Of a stretch of DNA of 32,924 nt, positions 15,385-22,546 are shown one piece after another. Both the position numbers and the translations under genes were made by a program. The number at the start of each line of letters is the position of its first letter. Position 1 is the first letter of the stretch. The DNA is taken from assembly GCF_002013375.1 (NCBI RefSeq), contig NZ_MAEW01000031.1:1-32924 (forward strand). Direction: 5' to 3'. Source of the stretch: Mycobacterium sp. D16Q13 (GTDB taxonomy: Bacteria; Actinomycetota; Actinomycetes; Mycobacteriales; Mycobacteriaceae). The notes below the pieces were generated by a model. It was not told the origin of the DNA. It was given only the letters and a program-made list of their open reading frames with translations, and did no database searches.

Positions 15385-15582
15385 TTAGGCGAGTCTGAGA
15401 CCGTTGTCTGTGGGGACGCCATAGCCCCTACCAGCGACATGACCACCGAACTTTGGCCCTCGGTCGAATGGTGCTGGCACGCACTTCGTGCAGCCGGTAC
15501 CGGACGGCGTGGGGTCAGGTGCCGGTTCGGGCTCGGGTTCGGGGGCGGGCATCCGATCACGCAGCCTTGCAAGCATCTTCAC
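15385..15582 (-). CDS. Small Pro/Glu-rich protein with CxxC
   Basis: 65 residues from the GTG at 15582, which overlaps the upstream stop (GTGA). A short basic helix is followed by a Pro-Glu-Pro repeat tract (PAPEPEPEPAPDP) and a CTKC pair that could bind zinc or form a disulfide. Last gene of the terS transcription unit. The overlap style matches the other coupled genes here, which supports it. Function unknown. Confidence 0.45.
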   Translation of the reverse strand: MKMLARLRDRMPAPEPEPEPAPDPTPSGTGCTKCVPAPFDRGPKFGGHVAGRGYGVPTDNGLRLA

Positions 15583-16040
15583 CGCTGCGACTCCCGCCAC
15601 TCGGTGATGACAGCCATCGCCGCCGCCTCGGCTCGGACGATGACCTCACGCGGTACGTCTTTGAGATCATCCGGCAGGGCATCGCTTTCGGGGCTCAGCT
15701 CGCCGGAGCCGGACGAATTGGCTTCCGGCGGGGTATCGGCACCGCCGATCGGCACAGCGGGACTCAGGGGCTCCGTGTCGGGATTCTCACGACGGTGTGC
15801 AACTGCTGCCCACTCGCTGAGTTCGGAGGCATCGAGGCCACCCGCAGCCAGGACACCGCGCGTGACATCGGTCTGAATCTGCCAGAGCGGATCGTCTTCA
15901 CCGACGACGGCGACGAACAACGCGCGAAGTTCGGTGACTAGCTGCTGTTCAAGAGTCGCCGGGTCGAGACGCCTCTCGGCGGCGTCATCGGCAACGCTCA
16001 TCGCCGCTGTCACAACGTCGCTGGCGGTGGTGGTAGTCAT
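15579..16040 (-). CDS. Acidic hypothetical protein downstream of terS
   Basis: 153 residues, acidic, with helical ends and a disordered Ser/Pro/Glu-rich middle (about residues 88-125). Its ATG overlaps the terS stop by 4 bp (ATGA). The acidic, partly disordered character would suit a scaffold- or chaperone-like factor, but I recognise no family. Confidence 0.6.
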   Translation of the reverse strand: MTTTTASDVVTAAMSVADDAAERRLDPATLEQQLVTELRALFVAVVGEDDPLWQIQTDVTRGVLAAGGLDASELSEWAAVAHRRENPDTEPLSPAVPIGGADTPPEANSSGSGELSPESDALPDDLKDVPREVIVRAEAAAMAVITEWRESQR

Positions 16041-16528
16041 CCGATCACTTCTCCCTCGATCACGCCGCCACTTATTGCAGCAGGCTGGTGTTGTTCACGT
16101 TCAGCTAGCACAGCTAGCAGTCGGTCACGGGCCTCGGCGATGATGGCCGTCGGGGTCGCGGTGACGGTGACGTTGAGGGCCTCTGGTTCGTACAGCCCGC
16201 TGAGCTTGGCGAGTTCGACCTCGTTGCGGACGATCTCGCGGTTGAGGGAGATCATCGTGTCATCGTCACAATCCTTGAACGCCACCGCGAATCGCTGAGT
16301 CATTGCGCGGGTGCGGGTCTCGATGGCGAACTTGTGGCTCTCGACGGTCGTTTCTGTCGCTTCGCGCCGCAGCCGGGTCACATGCCGGTTGACGGCGGTC
16401 TGCGCCGCACCAATCGAGCGATAGCCCAAGCGGTCTGCGATCTCGCGCCAGGAGTATCGGGAAGCGCGCAGCTGGAACGCTTCCGCAGCGCGTTCACGGC
16501 TGGCGTAGGTGGGCATGCGAGGGGCCAT
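16037..16528 (-). CDS. terS: Terminase small subunit-like protein
   Basis: 163 residues from the ATG at 16528. The N-terminal helix-turn-helix (AAEAFQLRASRYSWREIADRL, about residues 12-32) would bind the packaging site. A central coiled-coil region (about 48-110) would form the oligomeric ring, and LSGLYEPEALNVTV plus PTAIIAEARDRLLA is the typical ending of actinophage TerS proteins. It pairs naturally with terL at 10452-11951, although the two genes are unusually far apart. No ribosome-binding site precedes any of the ATG candidates (16546, 16528, 16516). Confidence 0.7.
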   Translation of the reverse strand: MAPRMPTYASRERAAEAFQLRASRYSWREIADRLGYRSIGAAQTAVNRHVTRLRREATETTVESHKFAIETRTRAMTQRFAVAFKDCDDDTMISLNREIVRNEVELAKLSGLYEPEALNVTVTATPTAIIAEARDRLLAVLAEREQHQPAAISGGVIEGEVIG

Positions 16529-16549
16529 ACCGCATTCGTACCGCATTCG
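16529..16549 (-). repeat. Two direct decamers at the terS start
   Basis: ACCGCATTCG at 16529-16538 and 16540-16549, an 11-bp pitch, immediately upstream of the chosen terS ATG. They could be an operator or a packaging-protein site. Confidence 0.35.
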
Positions 16550-16567
16550 GGCGCATCTACAACACTG

Positions 16568-16777
16568 TCACGCGGCGGCATTGTCCGTTCTGCGACTTGG
16601 TATTTCGGGGAGCACAGCCACATCTTCACCGCCTCCACAGCTCTCGAACGGTCGGCGGGTGAGCTGTGGTGCCGTCATGTCCTCACCGCTCTCCACCGCC
16701 ATCTGGCCGGGTGTGCAGAGGACACCACCGCACCGCCTCGCCGATGTCCACTCGGGGGTGTGCGCGTCGTCCTGCAC
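16568..16777 (-). CDS. Possible small ORF ahead of terS
   Basis: 69 codons from a GTG at 16777, lying between a predicted promoter and terS. Internal ATG starts would give 44 or 36 residues. Composition is acceptable but no ribosome-binding site or motif is seen. The end of the frame contains a copy of the GCGGCATTGTC motif, so the region may be regulatory rather than coding. Confidence 0.25.
   Translation of the reverse strand: MQDDAHTPEWTSARRCGGVLCTPGQMAVESGEDMTAPQLTRRPFESCGGGEDVAVLPEIPSRRTDNAAA
16575..16587 (-). promoter_or_regulatory. GCGGCATTGTC motif, copy 3
   Basis: GCGGCATTGTCCG, 47 bp upstream of the terS start, same orientation as copies 1 and 2. Confidence 0.45.
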
Positions 16778-16795
16778 CGACTAGGAGAATACGTA

Positions 16796-16824
16796 ATTAT
16801 CTATCTTATTTGAGCAGGTCAGAA
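16796..16824 (-). promoter_or_regulatory. Predicted promoter driving terS operon
   Basis: On the minus strand TTCTGA (16819-16824) and GATAAT (16796-16801) are separated by 17 bp. The -10 matches TATAAT at five of six positions, in a notably A/T-rich patch for this genome. Confidence 0.45.
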
Positions 16825-16835
16825 GCGGTGCGCCC

Positions 16836-16890
16836 AGTCAGTGCAAGCCTTGCGCCGACTGGGTTAGTGGGGGCAAGGCTTGCACTGACT
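16836..16890. repeat. 18-bp perfect inverted repeat between rep and terS
   Basis: Arms 16836-16853 and 16873-16890 are exact reverse complements around a 19-nt loop. Each arm contains a near-palindrome (GCAAGCCTTGC). A competing stem, CCCAGTC (16833-16839) with GACTGGG (16857-16863), overlaps it. A third CAGTGCAA lies at 16936-16943. Possible roles: origin iterons, attenuator between early and late genes, or terminase recognition site. Confidence 0.7.
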
Positions 16891-16971
16891 AGGAAAGGCC
16901 ACCTGACGTGCAGTGATGGCAGTACTGGAGCCACTCAGTGCAAAACGGCGCGCATACCCCCACGAGGCCAC

Positions 16972-18747
16972 TCAATCAGCTTCTTGATCGTCTTCATCTA
17001 CGGGTAGCCACCACAGTGTGTGCGCTGGCGTCTCTTTGGTGCGGCGATGCTTGCCGCCCATTTCGCGGAAGGCGCGCTTGATGGTGTCCTCCGAGACGCC
17101 AAGCTGTTCGGCCACAGCCGCTTTGACCTCATCGGAGGGCTTCTCGCCGCCAGCGGTGCCCAGGTAGGCACGTAGGGCGTCCTTGGCACGTTCACCGGCA
17201 CCCCCGGAACGGGCACCCTGCTCCTTGGCTGCGAGCACCGAGTCAAGGCCCGACAGGCTCGCACCCTCCATGACCCACTTGCCGACCTTCTCTGTGCGAC
17301 CGTCGATGGTGATGTCCACGCCTACGACACGGGCCTGGAATGCGCTGCGCGCCAACTCGCCGTCGTTGGACTTCATCAGCTGCACGACGCGGGCACCTGT
17401 GGTGGCGTCGTGGGCTACGCCGATGACCGCTCGCGAGACATTTTTGAATGCGCCAGATCCGGTGAGGCGTGTCAGAAAATCGCCTTTGAGTGACTTGTTC
17501 AGGTGGTGCAATCCAATGGCTGCTGCACCGCACTCCTCGGTCAGCTTGAGCAGTGGTGTCAGCACCGGCCGCACTTCATCTTCGCGATCGGTATTGACGC
17601 CGCCACCCAGGAAATCCTTGATCGGATCGAATATCACTGCGCCCGCTTCGATGCCGGTAAGCAAGTCGGTGAGCGTGTCCAGATCATCGCGGATCGAGAC
17701 CGGCAGGATCAGGCCGTCCGGGGTCGTCTTGGATGGCAGGTACACCCGGTCAAGGTCGGCGCCAGCGGCTTCTAGGCGGCGGCGAATCTTAGTCTCGGAG
17801 TCCTCGCTGGCCAGGATCACCACATCTCGCGGCTGGCCCGCGTAGTGGCCGGGCAGCAAGCCGTGTGTGATCTGCGCCGACAGCCACCAGCACAGAGTGG
17901 ATTTCGCGGCCTGCTCGCGTCCGGCGATAGTCGTCAGGCCATGCAACGGGATCATCGCTGCGCGTACACCGCAGGCGTACGGGTCCAGCTGTTCAGTTGT
18001 CCAGAGCCAGTCCGCATGCCGCCGGGCCACCTTTGACGCCTTGGTCAGGGTGATGCTCGCTCCGGGCATGGCCGGTCTACGAGATTCGTGGCGGTCGGCC
18101 TCGGTCCAGCTCTCCACGATCTTCACCGAGGCGGCGCACAGGCCCTCGTTGGCGGTCTCCAACCCCCGAACCTCATGGTCGGCAGCACCAAGGGACAGTA
18201 GCTCTTTGACACTGAGCGCCAGAGCGGTGCGCCGACCGCCGTCGGCGCGGGCCACGGTGTTTCGGTCGCGAAGGCGTTTGACAGCTAGTACGGCGTACTC
18301 TGCGCCCGATTCGGCGACACTAACCAATGTCGCCAGCGCCACCTGCCGGTTGGGGTCGTAACCGGTGACGATTCCACGCAACTCATCCAAGGACAGGGCC
18401 TTGACATACCGGTCATATGGCTTGTGCAGGGTCTTCTGACTCCAGCAATTCACCGCGTCCTCAGTCGGTCGCTGCGCCCCGCTGATCAACCCGAGGGCGG
18501 CCAAGTCATCGACAACGACATGGGAGGTCAGTCGACCGAGGGCACGGCGAACCTGTTGCGGCAGTGTGGGGCACAGCTCCTCAGCGGCGAACCGACCGGG
18601 GACGGCAATTGCCGGGTCGCTCGTTTCGTCGTCCAGGCCATCTGGCACGTTCGTGGTGTCGGCACCGCTAACGGCGACAAACAGGTCCGTGCCGTTATTG
18701 TCGTCGCTCTCAATGTCCTCAGTCTTGGTATTCTGGGCCACAGTCAT
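16972..18747 (-). CDS. RepA-like AAA/RecA-fold replication ATPase
   Basis: 591 residues from the ATG at 18747, with a strong AAAGGAG site. The N-terminal 200 residues have no clear domain. The RecA-fold core follows, with a P-loop GREQAAKST (K282) and a Walker B ending AVIFDP near residues 370-375, then HHLNKS and TGSGAFKN, the order of RSF1010 RepA-like helicases (AAA_25 type). The C-terminus has a helix-turn-helix (LGVSEDTIKRAFREMGG). It probably drives replication of the excised element. It follows two tiny ORFs and overlaps the second by 4 bp. Primase motifs are not seen. Confidence 0.8.
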   Translation of the reverse strand: MTVAQNTKTEDIESDDNNGTDLFVAVSGADTTNVPDGLDDETSDPAIAVPGRFAAEELCPTLPQQVRRALGRLTSHVVVDDLAALGLISGAQRPTEDAVNCWSQKTLHKPYDRYVKALSLDELRGIVTGYDPNRQVALATLVSVAESGAEYAVLAVKRLRDRNTVARADGGRRTALALSVKELLSLGAADHEVRGLETANEGLCAASVKIVESWTEADRHESRRPAMPGASITLTKASKVARRHADWLWTTEQLDPYACGVRAAMIPLHGLTTIAGREQAAKSTLCWWLSAQITHGLLPGHYAGQPRDVVILASEDSETKIRRRLEAAGADLDRVYLPSKTTPDGLILPVSIRDDLDTLTDLLTGIEAGAVIFDPIKDFLGGGVNTDREDEVRPVLTPLLKLTEECGAAAIGLHHLNKSLKGDFLTRLTGSGAFKNVSRAVIGVAHDATTGARVVQLMKSNDGELARSAFQARVVGVDITIDGRTEKVGKWVMEGASLSGLDSVLAAKEQGARSGGAGERAKDALRAYLGTAGGEKPSDEVKAAVAEQLGVSEDTIKRAFREMGGKHRRTKETPAHTLWWLPVDEDDQEAD

Positions 18748-18851
18748 CGTTGGCTCCTTTCGTCGGGTTTCGGAAGCTGCTGGCCCGCTGTGGTTGTGGG
18801 TTGGGAGATGACAGTCGTTGGTAGCCCGCCGGGGTGGTGCTCGGCGGGCAC
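18744..18851 (-). CDS. Possible 35-aa ORF coupled to rep
   Basis: 36 codons from a GTG at 18851, whose TGA overlaps the rep ATG (ATGA), the coupling style used throughout this operon. The peptide is Pro/Thr/Gln-rich. No ribosome-binding site of its own. It may act as a leader peptide for rep. Confidence 0.3.
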   Translation of the reverse strand: MPAEHHPGGLPTTVISQPTTTAGQQLPKPDERSQR

Positions 18852-18856
18852 AACAA

Positions 18857-18940
18857 TCAGGGCGGCTGATCTAGCCGCGATTCGCTTGGCATAGTTGCTA
18901 TTTCACTGACTCGTGGTGCACGGCTCTCGTCGGTGCTCAT
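18857..18940 (-). CDS. Possible 27-aa ORF after excisionase
   Basis: 28 codons from an ATG 7 nt after the excisionase stop (MSTDESRAPR at the start), ending 5 nt before the next tiny ORF. Only position supports it. Confidence 0.2.
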   Translation of the reverse strand: MSTDESRAPRVSEIATMPSESRLDQPP

Positions 18941-18947
18941 GCCGCGA

Positions 18948-19187
18948 CTAGACAATGCCGCAGTCCTGCGGGTCGAGCATGCGCAGCAATGAGGCAGTGG
19001 GAACGCGAATGCGACGGGTGCCCAGCTTGATTGTGGGGAGCAATCCGTCGCGCGCCATGTGATACGCGTACGCGTGGCTTACTCCGATGTATTCGGCTGC
19101 GCGCCTAACACTTACGGTCGTTCCTTCTGCACGCAGATCGTCCAGAGTTAGAGGCCGTGCGGCTGGAGCTTCGTTAGTGGTGGTCAT
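18948..19187 (-). CDS. xis: Excisionase / MerR-like helix-turn-helix protein
   Basis: 79 residues from the ATG at 19187 (MTTTNEAPA). It carries the excisionase-type HTH_17 domain: VSVRRAAEYIGVSHAYAYHMARDGLLP followed by LGTRRIRVPTASLLRML, a winged-helix DNA binder that bends att DNA to direct the integrase towards excision. First gene of the leftward unit, divergent from the 221-aa gene and 716 bp from int. A longer form from 19223 is possible. Its last codons contain a copy of the GCGGCATTGTC motif. Confidence 0.85.
   Translation of the reverse strand: MTTTNEAPAARPLTLDDLRAEGTTVSVRRAAEYIGVSHAYAYHMARDGLLPTIKLGTRRIRVPTASLLRMLDPQDCGIV
18951..18961 (+). promoter_or_regulatory. GCGGCATTGTC motif, copy 4 (inverted)
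   Basis: GACAATGCCGC on the plus strand, the reverse complement of the motif core, at the end of xis and about 200 bp upstream of rep. Confidence 0.35.
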
Positions 19188-19240
19188 GTAACTAGCATCG
19201 GGGGTTGCCTGAGGAATGTACATAGGTTACATTCATCATT
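19186..19240. promoter_or_regulatory. Divergent switch region
   Basis: The rightward promoter is TTGCCT (19205-19210), 17 bp, TACATT (19228-19233), then 7 nt to the ATG at 19241: a leaderless layout with no Shine-Dalgarno. It is overlapped by inverted repeats: AATGTA (19215-19220) with TACATT (19228-19233), and ATGTAAC (19186-19192) with GTTACAT (19226-19232). These are candidate operators controlling both directions. Confidence 0.55.
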
Positions 19241-19906
19241 ATGCGAAAGGTTAAGCGCGGAAACTTGAGTCGCGGCGACGTGGAGTCGACCGATTCCGGC
19301 GAACCCGGACACAAACCTGGCCGCGTTCCCGAACCCCATGAACGCGTGCGAATTAGGCTGCACGAGCATCCGCAGACCTACGTCGTAAAGGCCGAAACCG
19401 GCCCCGACGGACCACAGCTCACCGAGCTGACCATCACCGCCGACGACGGCGCGGTGGACTACGCGATCGTGCAACCCGTGGTGCGACGCCTAGCGGCGAC
19501 GGCAGTGCAATGGCATCACCGCATCGGCGGTCTGATCGCCGCACCTGGTGACACTGCCCAGACCCTCACGCGCCCAGAGATGGGGACCGACGATCAGCTG
19601 AACATGGTTGCGCGCCTTGTCTATGAGGCGCGCGAGCTGGGCCTGCCGGTGCGCAAGACCGTCAAGGAACAGATGCATCTGAGCTTCGGCACCCTCGACC
19701 GGCTGATCCGGCGTGCGAAAGACGAGGGCCTGCTCGATGACGAGTCGTTGCCCAAAGCGCCTCCACCGCGCCAGCGTGACGCGAGCCCCAGCACACCGGA
19801 ACAACGGAAACAGAAGCGGCAGGAGAACGCAACGGCTGCTATCGCCAAGGCGCGCGAACGCCTCCGCCAACCGGAACCCACCACCGTCAAGGAGGACGAC
19901 CAATGA
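19241..19906 (+). CDS. Helix-turn-helix protein coupled to integrase, possible regulator
   Basis: 221 residues. The N-terminal third is basic and Pro/Gly-rich. The centre (about residues 105-160) has an alternating helical pattern ending in a helix-turn-helix-like stretch (VKEQMHLSFGTLDRLIRRAKDEGLL). The C-terminus is a long charged helix. Its TGA overlaps the int ATG (ATGA). Located at the divergent promoter, where a repressor or integration regulator is expected, and no other repressor candidate is present in the element. The repressor role is inferred. Confidence 0.6.
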   Translation: MRKVKRGNLSRGDVESTDSGEPGHKPGRVPEPHERVRIRLHEHPQTYVVKAETGPDGPQLTELTITADDGAVDYAIVQPVVRRLAATAVQWHHRIGGLIAAPGDTAQTLTRPEMGTDDQLNMVARLVYEARELGLPVRKTVKEQMHLSFGTLDRLIRRAKDEGLLDDESLPKAPPPRQRDASPSTPEQRKQKRQENATAAIAKARERLRQPEPTTVKEDDQ

Positions 19907-21309
19907 GCACCGAGCAGGGCAAGCCCAAGCGCACTCGACGGGCAGAACCGATCAGCCAGCACACCGCCAAGAACGGGACAGTGAGTTACTGGTTCCAGGT
20001 CGATGTGGGGACTAAGCCTGATGGTGGCCGTGACCGCCGTAAGTTCACATTCCGCACCAAAGCCGAAGCCCGGCGCGAGTTTCGGCGCATCACCAGCGAG
20101 GTCTCCTCAGGCACCTACAACAAGCCCACAGCCATCACGGTTGACGAGGCGTGCGACGAGTGGCTGGCCGGTCGGCGCGGCATCCGGCGCGTCACCATCT
20201 ATAGCTATGAGAACGATCTGAAACCCGCGCGACGCTACCTCGGCGGCAAGAAGCTCCAACAATTGACCAAAGCTGACGGCGACAGCCTTGTGCAGTGGAT
20301 GCTGACCGAAGCCCGCACCTCCCCCCGTCACTACCGTGCCGACTCCCTCGCGGGCCGGGTAGCCGCTCTGGTATCCGAACACCCGGAGGGAATCACCTCC
20401 GCCGATCTTGTCGCCGCGCTGCCCGGCGACGTGCACTCGGCGCTTTCGGCTCTGCTGAGCGCAGGACGGGTCACCCGCCTAAGGCGCGGTGTGTACACCC
20501 CTGCTGCTGAGGACAGCGCTGTCACCGCCGAGAAGCGCGGCCTGAGCGCGCAGACCGTCCGCTCCACATTGACGGCATTCGGTGCCGTCGTCCAAAGCTA
20601 TGTCGATCAGGGTGTATTGCCGCGCAACGTGATTGCGTTGGTCGAACGGCCAAAGGATGCCGACCCCGACGACAGCCAACGCACAGAGGACGCCGACAGT
20701 GGCGAGCAGACGGTGAAGTCGTGGACTCTGGCCGAAGTCGGCCAGTTCCGCGAAGCTGTATCGGATCACCGGCTGTACGCCTGCTGGCTTCTTTCGTGCT
20801 ACGGGCTGCGGCGCTCCGAGGTATTGGGTCTGCGTTGGTCGGTGATTGACCTCGACACCGGGACGCTCTTGGTACGGCGCAGCCGGGTAGCCGTAGGCAG
20901 TGAAGCCGAAGAGGGCGCACCCAAGTCAAAGCGCAGCCGTCGCGATCTGCCGCTTCCTGCGGACGTAACCGAGGCCTTGCGCAGCCTCAAGACAGCCCAG
21001 AAGCGCGAGGCTATTGCGCTCGGCGTGCCGTGGTCCGATGACCGTCTAGTGGCCGTGCGTGAGGACGGCGAACCGCTGCGCCCCGAGTCCTACACCGATG
21101 AGTTCCAACGGTTGCGCATGCGGGCCGGGTTGCGGCGGATCAAGCTGCACGGCCTGCGCAACACCTCGGTCTCACTCATGCTCGATCAGGGACATCCCCC
21201 GCACATCGTCGCAGCGTGGCATGGTCACGATCCTGCGGTGGCGCTATCGATCTACGCGGACGTAAAGGCCGACGAATTGCGCGCGGTCGGTGCATCGCTG
21301 TTCGGCTGA
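19903..21309 (+). CDS. int: Tyrosine recombinase (integrase) with embedded winged-helix insert
   Basis: 468 residues with an AAGGAGG site. The N-terminal 60-70 residues form an arm-binding domain. The core-binding domain begins near residue 78 (TVDEACDEWL). The catalytic domain has YGLRRSEVLGLRW (Arg303), HGLRN (His416, Arg419), WHGHD (His440 or His442) and the nucleophile Tyr451 in SIYADV, so it should be active. Between about residues 145 and 205 the core-binding domain is interrupted by RVAALVSEHPEGITSADLVAAL...SALLSAGRVTRLRRGVYTP, a winged-helix-like unit of the AbiEi N-terminal type not found in ordinary integrases. It integrates the element at tRNA-Val. Confidence 0.93.
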   Translation: MSTEQGKPKRTRRAEPISQHTAKNGTVSYWFQVDVGTKPDGGRDRRKFTFRTKAEARREFRRITSEVSSGTYNKPTAITVDEACDEWLAGRRGIRRVTIYSYENDLKPARRYLGGKKLQQLTKADGDSLVQWMLTEARTSPRHYRADSLAGRVAALVSEHPEGITSADLVAALPGDVHSALSALLSAGRVTRLRRGVYTPAAEDSAVTAEKRGLSAQTVRSTLTAFGAVVQSYVDQGVLPRNVIALVERPKDADPDDSQRTEDADSGEQTVKSWTLAEVGQFREAVSDHRLYACWLLSCYGLRRSEVLGLRWSVIDLDTGTLLVRRSRVAVGSEAEEGAPKSKRSRRDLPLPADVTEALRSLKTAQKREAIALGVPWSDDRLVAVREDGEPLRPESYTDEFQRLRMRAGLRRIKLHGLRNTSVSLMLDQGHPPHIVAAWHGHDPAVALSIYADVKADELRAVGASLFG

Positions 21310-21324
21310 CCCACCGCTGCTCAA

Positions 21325-21342
21325 GCGCACGCCTACGTGCGC
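21325..21342. terminator. Hairpin between convergent int and RelA/SpoT operon
   Basis: GCGCAC and GTGCGC form a 6-bp stem with a 6-nt loop between two converging genes. There is no T-run, so termination is only suggested by position. Confidence 0.3.
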
Positions 21343-21347
21343 GGGCG

Positions 21348-21608
21348 CTAAATCCCGGCGAAGTATTTGGATACGGCGACGGTTCCGTCGAAGTAGTTCG
21401 CGTGGGTGACCTTCACAGTATCCAGAGAATCGGACCCGATAAGAACGATCTCGATGGAGTCGGCACCGCTCTCGCTTAGGTGCTCACGCTCCAGGCGGGC
21501 GTACTCCGCCATCGCAGCCTTGGTATCGGTGCCGAACTCATGCATATCCATGAGCTCTGCACGATCGTGGTCAAAGACCAGCAAAAAATGCTTGAGTTGT
21601 GCACTCAT
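21348..21608 (-). CDS. 86-aa partner of the RelA/SpoT-domain protein, candidate antitoxin
   Basis: 86 residues; compact alpha/beta pattern (HFLLVFDHDRAEL, IEIVLIGSDSL, VKVTHANYF). The ATG overlaps the stop of the upstream RelA/SpoT-domain gene (ATGA). I recall similar small proteins as uncharacterised actinobacterial families. Being the obligate neighbour of a small alarmone-synthetase-like gene makes an antitoxin role attractive, but gene order is toxin first and no toxSAS antitoxin family was recognised. Confidence 0.6.
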   Translation of the reverse strand: MSAQLKHFLLVFDHDRAELMDMHEFGTDTKAAMAEYARLEREHLSESGADSIEIVLIGSDSLDTVKVTHANYFDGTVAVSKYFAGI

Positions 21609-22333
21609 CGACGGCTTCCTCGCAAATATGGTTGGGCTGCTTCTCTCAGTATAGTTACCCGGTGCAAGAGGTTGTCATCCACCGTTCCGCCGTGCTCCTC
21701 GATCGCCATCGCCTCGGACACCGTCTGAAACCATTCTCGGACCGGTGCGGGGCCACCGCCTGACTTAATCGCCAGACCATACCGCGAAGTCACAGTCTCC
21801 ACAGTGAATGCCCACTCATGTTGCACCTGAGTTCGGAGCTGCACCTCGATCCGCCTGCCGTGGTACTTCACGATGACGTGCACTCCTCGGTACCCGTCAT
21901 CCTTTGGTTCGGCGATGTAGTCCTGCACCTTAATGCCCCCGGCAGTGGGTCGCGCCCGATACCGGTCTAGCACTTCGTACACCTGGGCTAGCTCGCCGAG
22001 CACTACCCTGCAGCCACCGATGTCGTGCATTCGTCCGAGTTCCATTTTCGGTTGACGATGCAGCTTGTCTAGGATCGTGGGAATACGCTTTAGCCGCTGC
22101 GATACGCGGCTCCCGTCTGCACAGCCCGCCGTTTGTACCCGCGATCTCAGACCCATGGTGGCGGTGGCCAGTGGCGTAGCATGCGCTGCCCGCCAAGCAA
22201 CCAGCACGTCCACTGCCTGGACTGCTCGGTTGAGTTCGTCCTCCGTCAGGGCGGCACCCCTACCTATCAAGGCCCGCAGTGCATCGCCAGACTTGTTGAC
22301 CGCGTTGACGCTTGGCACTTCGGTCGGCTGCAT
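21605..22333 (-). CDS. Small RelA/SpoT-domain protein, toxSAS-like
   Basis: 242 residues from the ATG at 22333. The (p)ppGpp-synthetase fold motifs are all visible: RLKRIPTILDKLHR (about 80-93), MHDIGGCRVV (102-111), YIAEPKDDGYRGVHVIV (139-155) and RIEVQLRTQVQHEWA (161-175). There is no hydrolase, TGS or ACT domain, so it is a single-domain synthetase. Such proteins make alarmones, or, as toxSAS toxins (PhRel, FaRel, CapRel), pyrophosphorylate the tRNA 3' end or make toxic nucleotides and block phage growth. Location on a mobile element next to a small partner favours the toxSAS/defence reading. Confidence 0.85.
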   Translation of the reverse strand: MQPTEVPSVNAVNKSGDALRALIGRGAALTEDELNRAVQAVDVLVAWRAAHATPLATATMGLRSRVQTAGCADGSRVSQRLKRIPTILDKLHRQPKMELGRMHDIGGCRVVLGELAQVYEVLDRYRARPTAGGIKVQDYIAEPKDDGYRGVHVIVKYHGRRIEVQLRTQVQHEWAFTVETVTSRYGLAIKSGGGPAPVREWFQTVSEAMAIEEHGGTVDDNLLHRVTILREAAQPYLRGSRR

Positions 22334-22460
22334 TCGCCCAACCCTTCCAAAGACTGATTGGTTGAGCGTATCTATCGCCGGGGACAAATTGACCTCACCG
22401 CGCCGAATGTTTGAAGCGCCTACATCTACAGGGCATACCCCGCGCGGATCACACGCGATT

Positions 22461-22480
22461 GGCAACTTGTTGGCAACTTG
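22461..22480 (+). repeat. Right integrase arm-type site pair
   Basis: GGCAACTTG at 22461-22469 and 22472-22480, an 11-bp pitch, 67 bp from the right core. Same 9-mer, pitch and orientation as the left pair. Confidence 0.75.
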
Positions 22481-22546
22481 TCCCTCTATCGGGCACCGGT
22501 CCCGACCCGCGACGACCGCCCAATATAGGGCTGAACTGCGAAAATA

